Positions 1 through 11,800 of a stretch of 64,000 bases of DNA are shown here, piece after piece. This DNA comes from Apoderus coryli. Its lineage: Eukaryota; Arthropoda; Insecta; Coleoptera; Attelabidae. Below the pieces are notes generated by a model. The model worked only from the letters and a program-made list of their open reading frames with translations, was not told where the DNA came from and did not search any database. The translations under genes were made by a program, and so were the position numbers. Every line of letters starts with the position of its first letter. The stretch's first letter is position 1. The DNA lies in the NCBI GenBank assembly GCA_911728435.2, contig OU452200.1, positions 37,339,715 through 37,403,714 of the forward strand. The letters are read 5' to 3'.

Positions 1-744
1 TAAGCTTGTAACAGTTGTAAGCTCGCTTCGCTCACTCGTGCGTCGATACAGCGGCGGGCTGCAACGAATACTTTACCGCCCTTTATACTTAATATACTAT
101 TATTATAAATACTTCATTAAATTTTGGTAACTCCGTCCAAAAGTTAAAAGGCAAACACTATCTTGTTACTTTCACAAGACTTCGGTTGCAGGATATCGTA
201 TTCCTAACCAATCCAGAATGGAGTCTTCTAAATAACATCCTAACGGACAAAAAGTCAGTGAATTAGTCGAGACAAATGAGGTTCCAAGCATAATTCTACC
301 AGTATTTGAGGAAATAATTATTATTTGAAATCTGTGTGATGATCATAATTAAAATATGACATCTCTTAACGAAGGTACTAAAAAGTATGTTATTTAGCAC
401 GTATGTTTTGGCTGCAGGGTAAGGTTGCTTAGGAATAAGATTCTGGTGAACTGCGAGGCTCACACAGTTTGGGAATCGCTGGTCTATACCCATCTAGAAA
501 TATGTAGGTACGTACATTAATGCCATCGGCATCGGCGCGTTTTGCTTTACATACAATAGAGTCGTGTTGTTACGTGACTGCTTTTCAAAGCATGTGTTTT
601 TATTGTGAAATGACCAACACACACACACAACGCTCCAACTGGCAGGACTAACACGAAACTAACTAGCATGAGCTGCACTTTCATACATACACAGTTTTTT
701 TTTTTAATTTTGATTTTATACAAAACATCGTCACGCTTGCGGTG
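1..744. other. Non-genic DNA, no gene seen
   Basis: I see no open frame with recognisable protein features. There is a short CA/TG microsatellite near 618-630. The longest frames are under 75 codons and have no family signature, as expected by chance in AT-rich sequence. Confidence 0.5.
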
Positions 745-945
745 ATAAGAATGCATCTCAAGTTTTACTTTCCCGCACAGGGAAATCGCTTCAGTCCTGT
801 GATAGGGGTGGACACAACGCTTAAATTTTCATATAGCAGTAGGGGTCTAGTGACAACATTTGAAAGCATTTTTTATCTGTTTTACAGCAATAGGTCACTT
901 TTGATATTTGCCACCATATCTCTCGAGAAAATTTCGTTTAAAATG
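745..945 (-). repeat. Dispersed SINE-like repeat, partial copy
   Basis: Read on the minus strand, this stretch aligns by eye with 1860-2030 and 38488-38815. Shared blocks are TTTTCTCGAGAGATATG, a run ending in ATATGAAAATTTA, and the end CCCTGTGCGGGAAAGTAAAA. The order of the blocks is kept, so this is one member of a dispersed family. It lacks the tRNA-like part present at 1800-1880. Confidence 0.6.
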
Positions 946-1659
946 CCACCAGTTAGGTAGTAGTCTTATTAGAATATAATAAAGTAATTTGATAAGGGTT
1001 TTTGAGGTTATTGAATCATTTTTCCTGCGTTGGAAACCTTACAAAAGCTAGGAGACTCAACCTAAGTAAATACCTACTATCCGTACTGTGCCCTAAAGCT
1101 GACGATCGACTTACTGCCTTGATAAAAGTGTAACTTGGAGCAGGGCTTGCAGACCAATATGTTAAACCTTTGCTATCTGAGAGGCCTCTAACCATGCCCA
1201 CCTTGACGACCGTTGCCGGGTTCCTATAGCTTAGACTTGATGCAAGTCAATTGTAATGTAATCTTTTGAGTTGTAAATATTGTACATACCAATTTCTTAT
1301 TTCAAATGGAACACCCTATATATTATTATATTTTTGGATTCGCCATCAATTTTGGAGTATTTTAGTTGTAACACTTCCCTATACATATCTTCAACTGTTT
1401 CTGAATGAATAATTTACTCGTATTTTGAATTTTTTTGGTCCAAAACAGGTCTCTGGAAAATATTCGTCATTTTGTCGGTTAAATAGACAGAATCTTGATT
1501 TTTGGAAGGTAGTTCAATAACATCTCAACAATATCAACTATCTTGAGAGATTGACGCACTTGGTTACAGGGTGGTGGCAAATTACTGTAGTATGCTCTAC
1601 TACTAAAAATAGGTAAAAGTCAATTTTTTCAAATTGCACACATTGTATATGTTTGTAGT
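946..1659. other. Non-genic DNA, no gene seen
   Basis: No supported gene. A short motif around 1300-1330 (AACACCCTATATATTATTAT) resembles the many CAGGGTGT-type repeat ends scattered through the window, and a related sequence occurs near 22590-22620 in the opposite sense. Confidence 0.4.
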
Positions 1660-2045
1660 ATAAAAAAATTGTATTATTGACCTGCGTAATGAAACAGAAT
1701 TTTAATAATAAGAATTTATTACTATTATTGTATTATTTTCATTACTTCCAATAAACTAACGTAACAAACTACTTTATTCAAAATTTAGAAAAAAAAATTG
1801 CCACAGCTGGGAATCGAACCCAAAACCTTCCGCATGCGAATAAGATATGTTCCAACTACCTAACTGGTGAAATTTTAAATGCGATTTTCTCAAGAAGTAT
1901 GTATAGCAGATAAAAAATGCTTTAAATTGATTTATCACTCGATCCCTACTAATATTTGAAATTTAGCGGTGAGTCCACGTCTATCACAAGGCTTAAGCCA
2001 TTTGAACCAAAAATTAATGCCCGGGAAAGTTAAAATGGTTTTTTT
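1660..2045 (-). repeat. SINE-like repeat with tRNA-like B box
   Basis: On the minus strand 1800-1870 reads like a degenerate tRNA: a perfect pol III B box GGTTCGATTCC (plus-strand 1810-1820), a plausible D-arm upstream and a 3' arm CAGCTGTGG. The flanks (TGACCTGCGTAATGAAACAG at 1679 and CTAACTGGTGAAATTTTAAA at 1861) recur in the same order around 38154 and 38474. The cloverleaf is imperfect, so I read it as a tRNA-derived promoter in a SINE-like repeat and not a functional tRNA. Confidence 0.6.
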
Positions 2046-3589
2046 GTTTGTGACAAAATTTTGCAGTTTTCGAGTAAATTGAATAAATAAGTTTAGCTAT
2101 CTACCTAGTCCATATTAAAAAATCTATTTTGTTGAAACTGGAGTATTCAGTCACGTTCGCCATTAATTTTGACATTTAATTGTCAGTAAGAACATTTTTA
2201 AGTAAGAAAAAAATATTATTATAGTATTTTGGTGCAGCTCAAACACACCACACACACATGTTGGCTTCTTTGACTGAATGAAGAATGGCGAAATTGGTAA
2301 TACTTAAATAGTCGGAGGTCCATCCATAGAATGACAATGACACAATGGAAAGAAAAAACACATCAAAGAACTTTAAATTGCCAAATTACCATTCAAAACG
2401 AGGCTTAGTAGAAATTGTACAGAGTGTCTCAAATGAATTAAGACAATGAAACATCACACGCAGAAATGTTTAAATCGTATAATGATATTGATTGTTATAT
2501 TTGGTGCGGTTCCATATGGAACCTCTGGCACGTTCAGTATCATTTAATTAGAAGTTTTCTGATTTAGAAAAATTGTCTGTTCGACATTTTGGAAGAAATT
2601 TCATCGGACCATGAGTCCATACTGTAATGTTTTGAGATAGATTTGGAGAGAAAAATGGTCGTTGTGGATATAAACAAAAATGGAAACCTTCAGAATGCTT
2701 ATTTCCTGTTACCTGGTTTAGTTCAGCAGTTGGTTGGCTGGCCAGCACCCCAGGAACAGTTACCCAGTCCAGTAACTTTGGTTTTCTCCACACTAACTTC
2801 AATTATTACAATAATATATTCACATAAACAATAACAAATTAAAGCGGGCGGTTTATTAATAGCGGCGGTTAAAGTACCGTACGTAGCGAGAAACAATTAA
2901 TTAATATAAAAGGATGTGTTTGGCGACATCTAGTTGTCGTTGGTAGTACGCCGAGTGAACAACAGTTCCTATATCAGCTGCCTGGGAGGTCTCTGACCTC
3001 ATAAAGCAACTACCAACACATAGACGCGCCGATACTCCCTTAAGCGGGACCGCCTATATTTGAAATGGGCTTGTTTAACAAAACAAGACTTAAAATCCGA
3101 GAGTTTGTCTGTCAACCACTATACTTTCACCAGGCGGCCGTTTCGTCGATCCACGACTCATCAGTGGTGATCGGTCAGTAGTTGACAGCCAAACTCTCGT
3201 AAATAATGTGGTATATACCCCACACGGTACAGAGATGTAAAAGGATGTGTTTGCATAATATTGTCAACCTCAAAAATTCAGGACTGCACGTTCTGGATCA
3301 TATTGAGACACTAATGTATATTTTTACACTTTTATTTTCGGATGACCTTTTAGAACCAATTGTTTTTGAAAAAAAACTTTACCATGTTCAAAAATAAGTT
3401 GATAACACCCACAACGGCAGATGAATTAAAATAATTTCTGGGAATAAATTTGTTTCTGGACATAAACTCTTTACCGAATTACAAGGATTATTGGTCCTCA
3501 AGAGATAAGATGAGATGAGAATGCTTAACAAAGTGGCCTTTAAATTTTATACGGAACCTGAAAAAAAAAATAAAAAATGTGGTCCTTCC
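2046..3589. other. Non-genic DNA with repeat debris
   Basis: No gene recognised. The block 3128-3195 (GGCCGTTTCGTCGATCCACG followed by a TTGACAG tail) matches, in the opposite orientation, 41405-41465. That type of sequence is often seen beside Penelope-like elements, but the assignment here is inference. Confidence 0.4.
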
Positions 3590-3960
3590 ATTTAAAATAA
3601 CAAAGTAGGTGGATACTTCCGGTATAACCGGAAATAATACAAACCCGAAAAGGGTAGATCAATATAGAACCTTTCCTATATTAGCGAACCCCAAAGTTTC
3701 AGCAACATATCTTTTGTAGTTCCCGAGAACTATGAATAGGCCACTTAGGATGAATTGTATAAATATATGAATTTCGACAGAAAGCAACAATTTTTGATTT
3801 GTAAACGTTATCTTACTCTCCTCAAAAAGTAACAATCCGAAACTGCTTTTCATTTTTTTATATCTGTAAAAACAATAAATAAAACTAAAATAACAAAAAA
3901 TTCTTTTTTCAAAAATTCTCGAAAACGGCTAAAGTTAGTTCACTTTTGAAAACACTATTT
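3590..3960. repeat. Two short dispersed repeats, head to tail
   Basis: 3612-3635 carries CTTCCGGTATAACCGGAAAT, a palindromic core that recurs in variant form near 22636, 23249 and 44965. 3790-3960 is a minus-strand copy of a family also present at 13590-13760 and 56945-57110: shared pieces include ATTCTCGAAAACGGCTAAAG and TTTTTATATCTGTAAAAA. Neither has a coding part. Confidence 0.55.
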
Positions 3961-4086
3961 AAAAGGTGTTTAAATTATACAACTTTTCTTCAATTTAAAC
4001 GACATTGTAAGACCTACCGTTTCCCAGATATCTTCGACACTGTATATTTAAAGTTCTTAATCAACTTTAATGACAACTGTAATATA

Positions 4087-4439
4087 CAGGGTGGTCCAAC
4101 GAAAAGTTTGCACCTAGCTTTTCTCTTTTTTTTGTAGTCGAATGCGAAAATGCTCGGACACGTCGATTTTGCTTTTGAGGGGGACACATTTTAAACATAT
4201 TTTTCGATCTGCGCCTTTAACCCCCTAGCGGGGGTGAGTAACAACCCTAAAATTTTAAATGGAAAGAGGGGTCTAATGACATATCATTTGAAAGGACACA
4301 AAATTGTCTTTCTAATGATACCCTATTTGTCGAATTTTACTAAAACAGTTAATACGAAAACGACTTTAAAGACATTAAGCCGATAATTTTGGTATTAATG
4401 AGAAATACAAATAAGTTTTAATTATTACGACTGAAAACA
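4087..4439 (+). repeat. Left 353-bp terminal inverted repeat
   Basis: Begins CAGGGTGGTCCAACGAAAAG directly after TA. The reverse complement of 5821-6173 matches it along its whole length with no visible indel; mismatches include the C/G at the tenth base and two at the inner end (ACGACTG here against GCGAGTG). Confidence 0.93.
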
Positions 4440-4655
4440 ACTACAATCATTTCTAAATTATTTACTTTGAAGAAAAACGGGATTTCAAAAACACTATCTT
4501 ATTTATCAGAACTAAATTCCTCACTAATCGTTTGCGTTTTTTGTTGAAATAAAAACTGCAGATACGTGTAGGAAAAGAATTTACACCGTGTATTTTAGTC
4601 TTTTCATTGATTCAGTTTGGTTGCTTCTCAAGTTATTTTACTTTTACCGTACAAA

Positions 4656-5729
4656 ATGATTTATTCCATTCTAGAACGAGTTGAAATTGTTAAACTTTAT
4701 TTTCAAAATAATAGTAGTGCTAGACTTACGGCTCGCTTATTTAATGAGAGACATCCCGATAAAAATGTGAATGATGTGTACGTTGGCAAGTTAGTTAAAA
4801 AGTTTGTAGATACCGGATCTGTCTGTAATGTAAAACACCAGCCGCAGAAACCGATCAGAAATGAAGCTGTGGAAGTCGCTGTTTTAGGGCATGTTGAAAT
4901 GGATCATAGTCAAAGTACCCGTCAACTAGCTGAAGCCTCAGGTGTCTCCCGTTCGTCCATAATACGAATTTTAAAAGCGTACAAATTTCATCCGTACAAA
5001 ATCAAATTAGTACAGGAACTAAATGAGGATGATCCTGATAGAAGGCTGCAATTTTGTGAAGCAATGAGCCAGCGTTTAATTGAAGATCCGCAATTATTAT
5101 TTAACATTTGTTTTTCCGACGAATGCACATTTTATTTGAATGGAGCTGTAAATAGGCACAATTGCCGTTACTGGGATGACAGTAACCCACATTTATTCCG
5201 TGAGGTTCATACCCAGTATCCTCAAAAAATAAACGTCTGGTGTGGCATATTAGGAAATCATATTATAGGACCACTTTTTATTCCTGGAAATTTAACTGGT
5301 GAAGTGTACCTAAACATGCTTGAAGACACAATTGATCCTTTAATAACACAAATAATAGAAGATGACCAAAATCATACTGCTGATCGGCTTTATTTCCAGC
5401 AAGATGGAGCACCTCCGCACTATGTGGCTCCTGTAAGACAGTTCTTAGATGACCGGTTCCCTGGACGGTGGATTGGAAGGAGGGGCCCAATTGAATGGCC
5501 TGCCAGGTCACCGGATTTATCGCCTTTAGACTTTTTTCTTTGGGGGCACTTAAAAAATAAATGTTTTGCCACGAAGCCCGAGTCCATAGAAGATCTTCGC
5601 CAACGCATTACAGAAGAGTGCAGAAACATAACACCTGATATGCTACAAAATGTTAGAAATAGATTTGAACAAAATCTGTATTATTGTATGGAATCAAATG
5701 GGTCACATTTTCAACATTTGTTAATGTAA
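4656..5729 (+). CDS. Mariner-superfamily transposase (DD41D type)
   Basis: A 357-aa cut-and-paste transposase starting at the ATG at 4656; the frame is open upstream but has no earlier ATG. The N-terminus has a helix-turn-helix DNA-binding region (residues about 5-120, starting around ILERVEIVKLYF). The RNase H-like catalytic core shows three acidic residues in the expected motifs: the first Asp in CFSDECTF, the second in QQDGAPPHY, the third in SPDLSPLDFFLWG. I count 41 residues between the second and third Asp, if the third is the one in PLD aligned with mariner SD and Tc1 IE. That gives DD41D, the spacing reported for the rosa/Visitor-type clade. No stop or frameshift is visible, so it may be functional. 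It sits centrally between the inverted repeats. Confidence 0.92.
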   Translation: MIYSILERVEIVKLYFQNNSSARLTARLFNERHPDKNVNDVYVGKLVKKFVDTGSVCNVKHQPQKPIRNEAVEVAVLGHVEMDHSQSTRQLAEASGVSRSSIIRILKAYKFHPYKIKLVQELNEDDPDRRLQFCEAMSQRLIEDPQLLFNICFSDECTFYLNGAVNRHNCRYWDDSNPHLFREVHTQYPQKINVWCGILGNHIIGPLFIPGNLTGEVYLNMLEDTIDPLITQIIEDDQNHTADRLYFQQDGAPPHYVAPVRQFLDDRFPGRWIGRRGPIEWPARSPDLSPLDFFLWGHLKNKCFATKPESIEDLRQRITEECRNITPDMLQNVRNRFEQNLYYCMESNGSHFQHLLM

Positions 5730-5820
5730 CGTTTTAATAAATCAATTTAACAGCTTGTTTACTTTTTTTACAAAGCAATGTTAAAACTAACAAACATTGG
5801 AATGTACTAACGATTGCAGG

Positions 5821-6173
5821 TGTTTTCACTCGCAATAATTAAAACTTATTTGTATTTCTCATTAATACCAAAATTATCGGCTTAATGTCTTTAAAGTCGT
5901 TTTCGTATTAACTGTTTTAGTAAAATTCGACAAATAGGGTATCATTAGAAAGACAATTTTGTGTCCTTTCAAATGATATGTCATTAGACCCCTCTTTCCA
6001 TTTAAAATTTTAGGGTTGTTACTCACCCCGGCTAGGGGGTTAAAGGCGCAGATCGAAAAATATGTTTAAAATGTGTCCCCCTCAAAAGCAAAATCGACGT
6101 GTCCGAGCATTTTCGCATTCGACTACAAAAAAAAGAGAAAAGCTAGGTGCAAACTTTTCGTTGCACCACCCTG
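5821..6173 (-). repeat. Right 353-bp terminal inverted repeat
   Basis: Mirror of 4087-4439; it ends ACCACCCTG before the flanking TA at 6174-6175. Confidence 0.93.
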
Positions 6174-6410
6174 TATGATTAAACAACTAACTTACTGTCG
6201 GTCGGTATAGTTTATCATATAGAAATGCATTCAAATATCCTTAATTGAGTGGTTTGCTTTACGCTAATGGCTTATAATTATTTTGTACTTATTTGACGAA
6301 ATGAAATTGTAAGTTAGGTGTAAAGTGGCTTGATAATAGCTTGGATAGCTGTTGAAATGACATCAAACATTAATAATTCATATGGTATTAAGCGAAGTCT
6401 TTATTTGCAC

Positions 6411-6625
6411 ACAGCAGAGTGTTTCTGGAACGCATTTACAGGGGTGATCTTTAAAAAATACAAAAAGTTTCTATAAACATAATATGTCCAAAACTCCTAT
6501 GTGTCCTATTTTTTAATACCCACAGCGTAACACATTTTATATGTTTATAAGAACATTTTTGTATTTTTTTGAGATGCCCTATTACCTCTGTAAATGCGTC
6601 CCACATATTTTGAAACACCCTGTAT
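6411..6625. repeat. Foldback MITE ending in CAGGGTGTTTC
   Basis: The left half reads AGAGTGTTTC then CGCATTTACAG, then ATACAAAAAGTTTCTATAAA. The right half is its reverse complement (TTTATAAGAACATTTTTGTA, CTGTAAATGCG, GAAACACCCTGTA). The two arms nearly fill the element, leaving a short centre near 6490-6530, and there is no coding capacity. The CAGGGTG-like end next to TA suggests a mariner-mobilised MITE. The left terminus is slightly degraded (CAGCAGAGTG in place of CAGGGTG). Confidence 0.75.
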
Positions 6626-9544
6626 ATATGTAAAAAGTATTTTCAATTATTTTTAAATTATTTAATAAAATTCTCAAACCCACACCCAAAATCATTTATT
6701 ATTTGTCATCACATAAAACAACGTATTTCTAACAGCTCTTATTAACATCTGTCTTCTATTAGGTATATCTTGTTATCTTCTGATACTCTCATTACTCGTT
6801 GGGCCACCCTTGTTGTATCGTAAACAAAAACCTGTTTGTCTGGTGTGACGTAGGCGAACCATATCAGAATGTACTTTACAGGGGATGATTGCTAACATAT
6901 ATATTCTGAACTTTTCTTCCAAAAAATGCCTAAGTACGTCAGTGTATGACTATTTGTACCTATCTATTAAAAATTTCTTTTTTTTTTGTGACAGTGACAT
7001 GATAGTTTTTTAAAGATCATGATCTACAAAAAGAAAACGGAAAATAACAAAAATACTGTTAATTTTTATTTTTTTTAATATATTAAATAATTTTCCTACA
7101 AAAATGACTTCAATAAAAATTTAACGGATTGATTTTGTAAAGTTTTCTCTTTTTGCCACTGATGGAACTAGATTGAGTTCCGAAACACGTTTGGACAATA
7201 GTTGTGGATTAATATTGAATTAAGTTTTGTGAAGATTTCGCTTTTATTGGTCACTAAAAAATTTACAGCTCTACTTATGAATAGACTATTTTTTCAAAAA
7301 AAAAAAAAATCTTAATTTTTTTTTGTTGATATCTGTTAAAAGTTACGAGGAAATTGCGACGATCTTCGAAAATTAAACAACGAATAAACAAATCCTCGTT
7401 AGTTTTATTCAATAATTGATATTATAAATTTCAATGAGACCCATTTTTGTAATACAAACATTTTTTCGTTTCGGCTTTCCTTTTTAAAATTTGATTTCTT
7501 TATTTTTTTTAATTGAAAGGTAACGTATCAGGTTCGAATACATACTACGCAATATTATTTTCCCCGTTTTTATTTTGGTACTATATATTATGTAGGTGGC
7601 CATTGGCGTAACGGTCATATTTTTAATACATTAAATTGAAAGAAGTGAATTAAATTTTAACACAAAAATCTTCAGCCTCATTAAAAATTTTAATGTGAAG
7701 GCAAATTGATGATGGATATTTTATTTAGTTAACAGTAATTTTATGCGGCTGAGGACGGATTTAAAACTCCGAAACATGTCCCTTTAATTTAGTAAGGACT
7801 TAATGGAGGCAACGTGTGTTGTTTATTATAATTGATATTACACTCCACTACGGATTACTTTTTTAATTAAATAATTATAATTAGTGCCCCACCCTCTGTA
7901 TATCGCAAGATCTAAGGTAAATAAAACAACGTAATAATTAAACTATAGAGATTTCTTTATTATTTAAAGCAATAATATATGTACTGAAAATCAACATTTT
8001 CTCTTTTTACTTATAACCTAGTAATAATAATAATAAGAATATTTTAATAGATTATTTTCTTTTGTACAATATCCAGAAAAATTTACAAACAAAAAACTAT
8101 AACAACACACAAAAATGATTAATAATAAAAAAAATTAATACAGGAACACATGCGGATATGACGGAACGACCAAATAAATTTTTATTTAAAATGACATAAA
8201 GTAAATAGTAAGCGTCATATCCGTACCCCCTTTGTCTACAAAATACAACAAATAATATCTTGTAGAATAAACAACATTGCACTTTACATTAGAGTGTGTT
8301 TAAATTTTTCTTTCTATTTTTGATATTAATAATATTTAAATTTTCACCGCCTTAATTAATAAAAATCAATATTTTACAATATTATGTATTTACAAATTAT
8401 CACAGAGCAGAATGGACATATACATAAACACAATATTATGATATATTAATCAAGTCTAGTCCTGTATATGAAAGGATATTAATGTTTAGTTAGTTATCAA
8501 AAATTATATTTGGACAACAACTGAAACTAATATTTAAAAGTTGTAAAATAATAAAAAATACGACAGGATGGGTGGCTTTCGGTTTTACCCTGTAGATACA
8601 CCTAAAAAAATAAATATTTGAAATGTTTTTTACGAGTAAATAAGAGATAATTTAGAAACCACACACCTAAATAGGAAATGTTTAACATAAGAACAAAACC
8701 AATTTACTAAATAAGGAAAAAATTACGAGATAGAATATAAAAAAGCATATAAAAAATCTGCACAAATGCAGGGTTATAAAAAGCACATGGAACTGCTTTG
8801 TATTATTTTTTCGAACATAAATAATTCAAAAAAAAAATAAAAATGGGAATAATTTCACATTTTGTTAATTAATATTCTGCCTTCCTGTATAACCTAGGAT
8901 TTTTTTTGCGAGATCTTCATTTTAGCGAAAGATATAATTTGTTTGTTTTTTTTTAATTTTTGGCCCCAGTTATCCCCCCCAGTCCGAGAACACAGGTCAG
9001 ATCTGTAATATTTAAAAGTAATTTAAAATTATATCGGGTGTACCAAATATATGAAATTTGGTGGCTTTTATTGCTAAATCACGGTTACTATTTTATATTT
9101 TTAAGCATTAAAATTAGTACAAGGATGTGTTACAAATAATAATAATCCTTCCATAACAAAAGACTGATCAAGCAGAAACAGTTTGACACTCAAAGAACTA
9201 AAATTTTGAGCGAAAAAAATGTCACAACGAGTTTTAGTATCGTTGTGGGCTATTTTTTCGCTCAATGGGCCTTTTCGTTGTACGGGAGGAAAATCTTCTC
9301 ACAAACTTGATGAAAATGTTTTTAAATATTTTTTCATTTATTGCTATTAAAATTTTTTTACATTAGAAACATTTGTACTGAATCAGAGGCGTACAAATGA
9401 AAAAATGTCACTGCTGCATTTTCGAGATATATTTTTGTTTTCTATGATTCAGTGGTTGATTTTTTTTTTATTTTTTAAGCAATATTTTCAGAAATTCACT
9501 GACATACCGGAAATATTATTTTTGGCGAGCTGTGCTTTTTAAAA
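6626..9544. other. AT-rich non-genic DNA
   Basis: Nearly 3 kb with no recognisable protein frame. Homopolymer A/T tracts are frequent. 7770-7795 (CTCCGAAACATGTCCC) is shared with 37540-37560, which indicates two pieces of one dispersed element. Lies downstream of noc/elB on that gene's strand, so it could hold distant 3' or regulatory sequence, but nothing specific is visible. Confidence 0.45.
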
Positions 9545-9890
9545 TTATCAAAGAAAATATTTTTTATATCGTTATTGGGTTTTAGGTTCGTGTTAAACAA
9601 CAAAAATGATATAAAAGGTTTTTTTTTAATTTTATGTCATACTTCTTTTTTTGTCGACGTTTCGACAAACATTTTCTTGTCTACCTCAGGATTTTTTTAT
9701 TAGTCTTCCAACATCTCATTAGTGTTATTTTTTTTCTTCTTTCTTTCAACCAGAGAGAGAGGAAAAAATATCTTGTCGAAACGTATGCAACGAAATAAAA
9801 AAAAAACTTTTATTTCATTTTTGTTGTTTAATACGAACCTAAAACCCAATAACGATATCAAAAAACAAATATTCTTCGTTATCAAATTGT
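9545..9890. repeat. Foldback repeat with about 85-bp arms
   Basis: The left arm (about 9545-9628) contains ATATCGTTATTGGGTTTTAG and TTAAACAACAAAAATGA. The right arm (about 9797-9890) is its reverse complement with few mismatches. The roughly 165-bp centre carries GTCGACGTTTCGACAA and CTTGTCGAAACG, a nested smaller inverted pair. No coding capacity. It lies about 600 bp past the noc/elB stop codon and might be in the 3' UTR. Confidence 0.75.
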
Positions 9891-10507
9891 AAAATTTAAT
9901 GTGTTTCCTGTAAAATTTTGGTAAATTAGTTTTTAGAAAAGAAAACCATGAAATAGTTTACCAAAGACTCTAAGACTGAATGGGGAATAGATATTCTGAC
10001 CTGGAATCAATGCAAACCAATTCAAGCGTTCTTCATTGTAAACTGTAAACTTGATTTTTGTAAACTTTCTTAGAAAATCACTTGAATCACGAAAGAGTAC
10101 AAAGCTATTTGAATTTCAGTTAGAGCGGTTCTAAGAAAGCATATTATGGTAAGGTTGCGCCTAGAAGAAACTGAAGTAGAACTAGAAAGGGTATGGAATC
10201 ACACAAGTTAAACATGTACTAACCCGCTAAGTTAATAGAGTTCATCATAGCACTGGGCTTTAACTTGAAAACCCCTTAAAGATCTTTAGATCCCCGGGTC
10301 AAAACTCTTAATTTTAATCTTAGTATTATCCAAAAATAAATTTTATCTTTATATAAACTGTATAAATTGAATATGTTCAATCGAGCCCAAGTAAACCTTG
10401 AATAGACAAATTTTGACTTTAAAAATATACCGTAACATGTTTCTGTTGATCAATGATAGAATAGTCGAATAACAACTGAACATAACAAAACAAAACTCTT
10501 AAAAACA
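9891..10507. other. Region 3' of noc/elB, possible 3' UTR
   Basis: No separate gene seen. On the minus strand it immediately follows the noc/elB stop codon, so it probably contains the 3' UTR. I could not identify a convincing poly(A) signal by eye. Confidence 0.4.
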
Positions 10508-11800
10508 CTATGGATGAGCTGCTGCTCCTATCCGCTGTCCGTATATTGAATATGGTGAATAATACGCTCCTAATGGATTGAAAGCACTATAAGGTGATGC
10601 GGGCAATGATGAAGGTAACATTGGTTTACCATATGGATGATATCTCGCTGCTGATAACGGACTGAGTGGTGGATTAGGATAGCCTGGAGGCCTATGTAAC
10701 CCTGCTGCCGAAGAAAACAACGAATGATTCAGTAATGATGACGCTGAACTTGTTGCTGTATCAGAACCACTAGTATGCGTACGAAGATGCTGTAGCAATT
10801 CTTCCGATGTGAGAAAACGTTTACCGCAATACGCATCTCCAGCTATCCAATTGCACACATACGGTCTTCCTAACTGGGAAAATGCTAGGGAAGACGGTGG
10901 CATCGGCCCCAACGACATGGCCATTGCTAAATTATATTTCTGGTGATCACATTGAGTACAACCTGACGGGCATGGGCCTGGTGGAGAACCTGCTGCACCA
11001 CTTAATAACATTTGTTGGTTTTGGAGACTAAACTGACATCCAGTACAGTAAGGGTCTTTACATACGGGTACTAATGCTTCACTACCAGTTGAAGTCTTCA
11101 CTCGCGCATAACTGAGGAACGGTGTTGGAGATGTTCCAGAATAACCTGCAGCTAACATTGCCGCGTGATGATGTGAGAATGGTGCTCCAGGAAATGGTGG
11201 ACGAAACGCTGGATTCGTATGTTCCATCCCAGGTGGACAACATAACGAACCTAAATGTGATAGACTTGATAACTGTGCAGCACTCTTATAGGAGTTTATC
11301 TCTTTTGCATGCCCCTGTAAGATTTCCAGTCCTGATCGGATAATTGGACTCGCGCCTCGCATTGAAGTTGTTGGTGAACTCGATTTGTTATCAGGTGACG
11401 TTTTACCGCACTCTGGGTTCGGAGTTAACGCACTGCTTCCACTCGGTGAAGTTGACTTCCTGTCCGGAGTAGAAGTTTCAGATTTTTTATCATCAGACGT
11501 CATCATTAAGCTCGATTTCGATGATGGTCGCGATTCGTCACTACGTTTCGACACAACATTCGTTTCATACGGTTTGAACACGAGTTTATTCATATCGTGT
11601 TGTACCGGAGTTGTGCGATGTGAATGTTTTTCAGGTTTATCGTTACGCGACGCGAGCGGTGACGACATTCGCGTTGATTCACTATTGTGTTTTTTGTTTT
11701 TATCCAATGGAGACATTAGTGATTTGTTTGATGGCGAGTCTGCTCCGATTTGACTGCATGTCTGAGCTAGAAGAGCTAGAGGACTCTTCTTGGCATCGAG
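10508..11800 (-). CDS. noc/elB: noc/elB zinc-finger protein, coding exon 2
   Basis: This exon encodes residues 29-458 of a NET-family (Noc/Elbow, vertebrate ZNF503/ZNF703) nuclear co-repressor-type protein. In Drosophila these proteins act in tracheal, eye-ocellar and appendage patterning. The acceptor is clear: a pyrimidine tract TTTTTGTTTCAG ends at 11801 and the exon starts LDAKKSPLALLAQ, continuing in phase 0 from exon 1. Visible elements by protein residue: Sp motif SPLALLAQTCSQIGAD from 34; FKPY at 103-106, the family's Groucho-binding-type motif; Ser/Thr-rich linker 115-180; Cys-rich segment CKDPYCTGC near 275 and CPSGCTQC near 305; one atypical C2H2 finger with Cys344, Cys353, His366, His370 (C-x8-C-x12-H-x3-H); conserved tail IYGQRIGAAAHP. 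Frame is intact. Whether it is the noc or the elB orthologue is not settled, because the N-terminus shares features with both. Confidence 0.95.
   Translation of the reverse strand, partial: LDAKKSPLALLAQTCSQIGADSPSNKSLMSPLDKNKKHNSESTRMSSPLASRNDKPEKHSHRTTPVQHDMNKLVFKPYETNVVSKRSDESRPSSKSSLMMTSDDKKSETSTPDRKSTSPSGSSALTPNPECGKTSPDNKSSSPTTSMRGASPIIRSGLEILQGHAKEINSYKSAAQLSSLSHLGSLCCPPGMEHTNPAFRPPFPGAPFSHHHAAMLAAGYSGTSPTPFLSYARVKTSTGSEALVPVCKDPYCTGCQFSLQNQQMLLSGAAGSPPGPCPSGCTQCDHQKYNLAMAMSLGPMPPSSLAFSQLGRPYVCNWIAGDAYCGKRFLTSEELLQHLRTHTSGSDTATSSASSLLNHSLFSSAAGLHRPPGYPNPPLSPLSAARYHPYGKPMLPSSLPASPYSAFNPLGAYYSPYSIYGQRIGAAAHP

Larger units (their letters stand above)
4087..6173 (+). mobile_element. Complete DD41D mariner-superfamily transposon
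   Basis: A 2,087-bp element flanked on both sides by the TA dinucleotide expected for IS630/Tc1/mariner (4085-4086 and 6174-6175). Its ends start CAGGGTGGT and form very long inverted repeats of 353 bp each (4087-4439 and 5821-6173) that differ at only a few positions. Between them lies one uninterrupted transposase frame (4656-5729). Near-identity of the repeats and the open frame suggest a recent insertion. Long repeats of this size are unusual for mariners, whose repeats are usually about 30 bp. A related but decayed transposase tail lies at 22110-22306. Confidence 0.93.

Noticed and set aside
1795..1880. Functional tRNA gene on the minus strand
   Set aside because: A perfect B box exists but the acceptor and anticodon arms do not pair properly, and flanks belong to a dispersed repeat.
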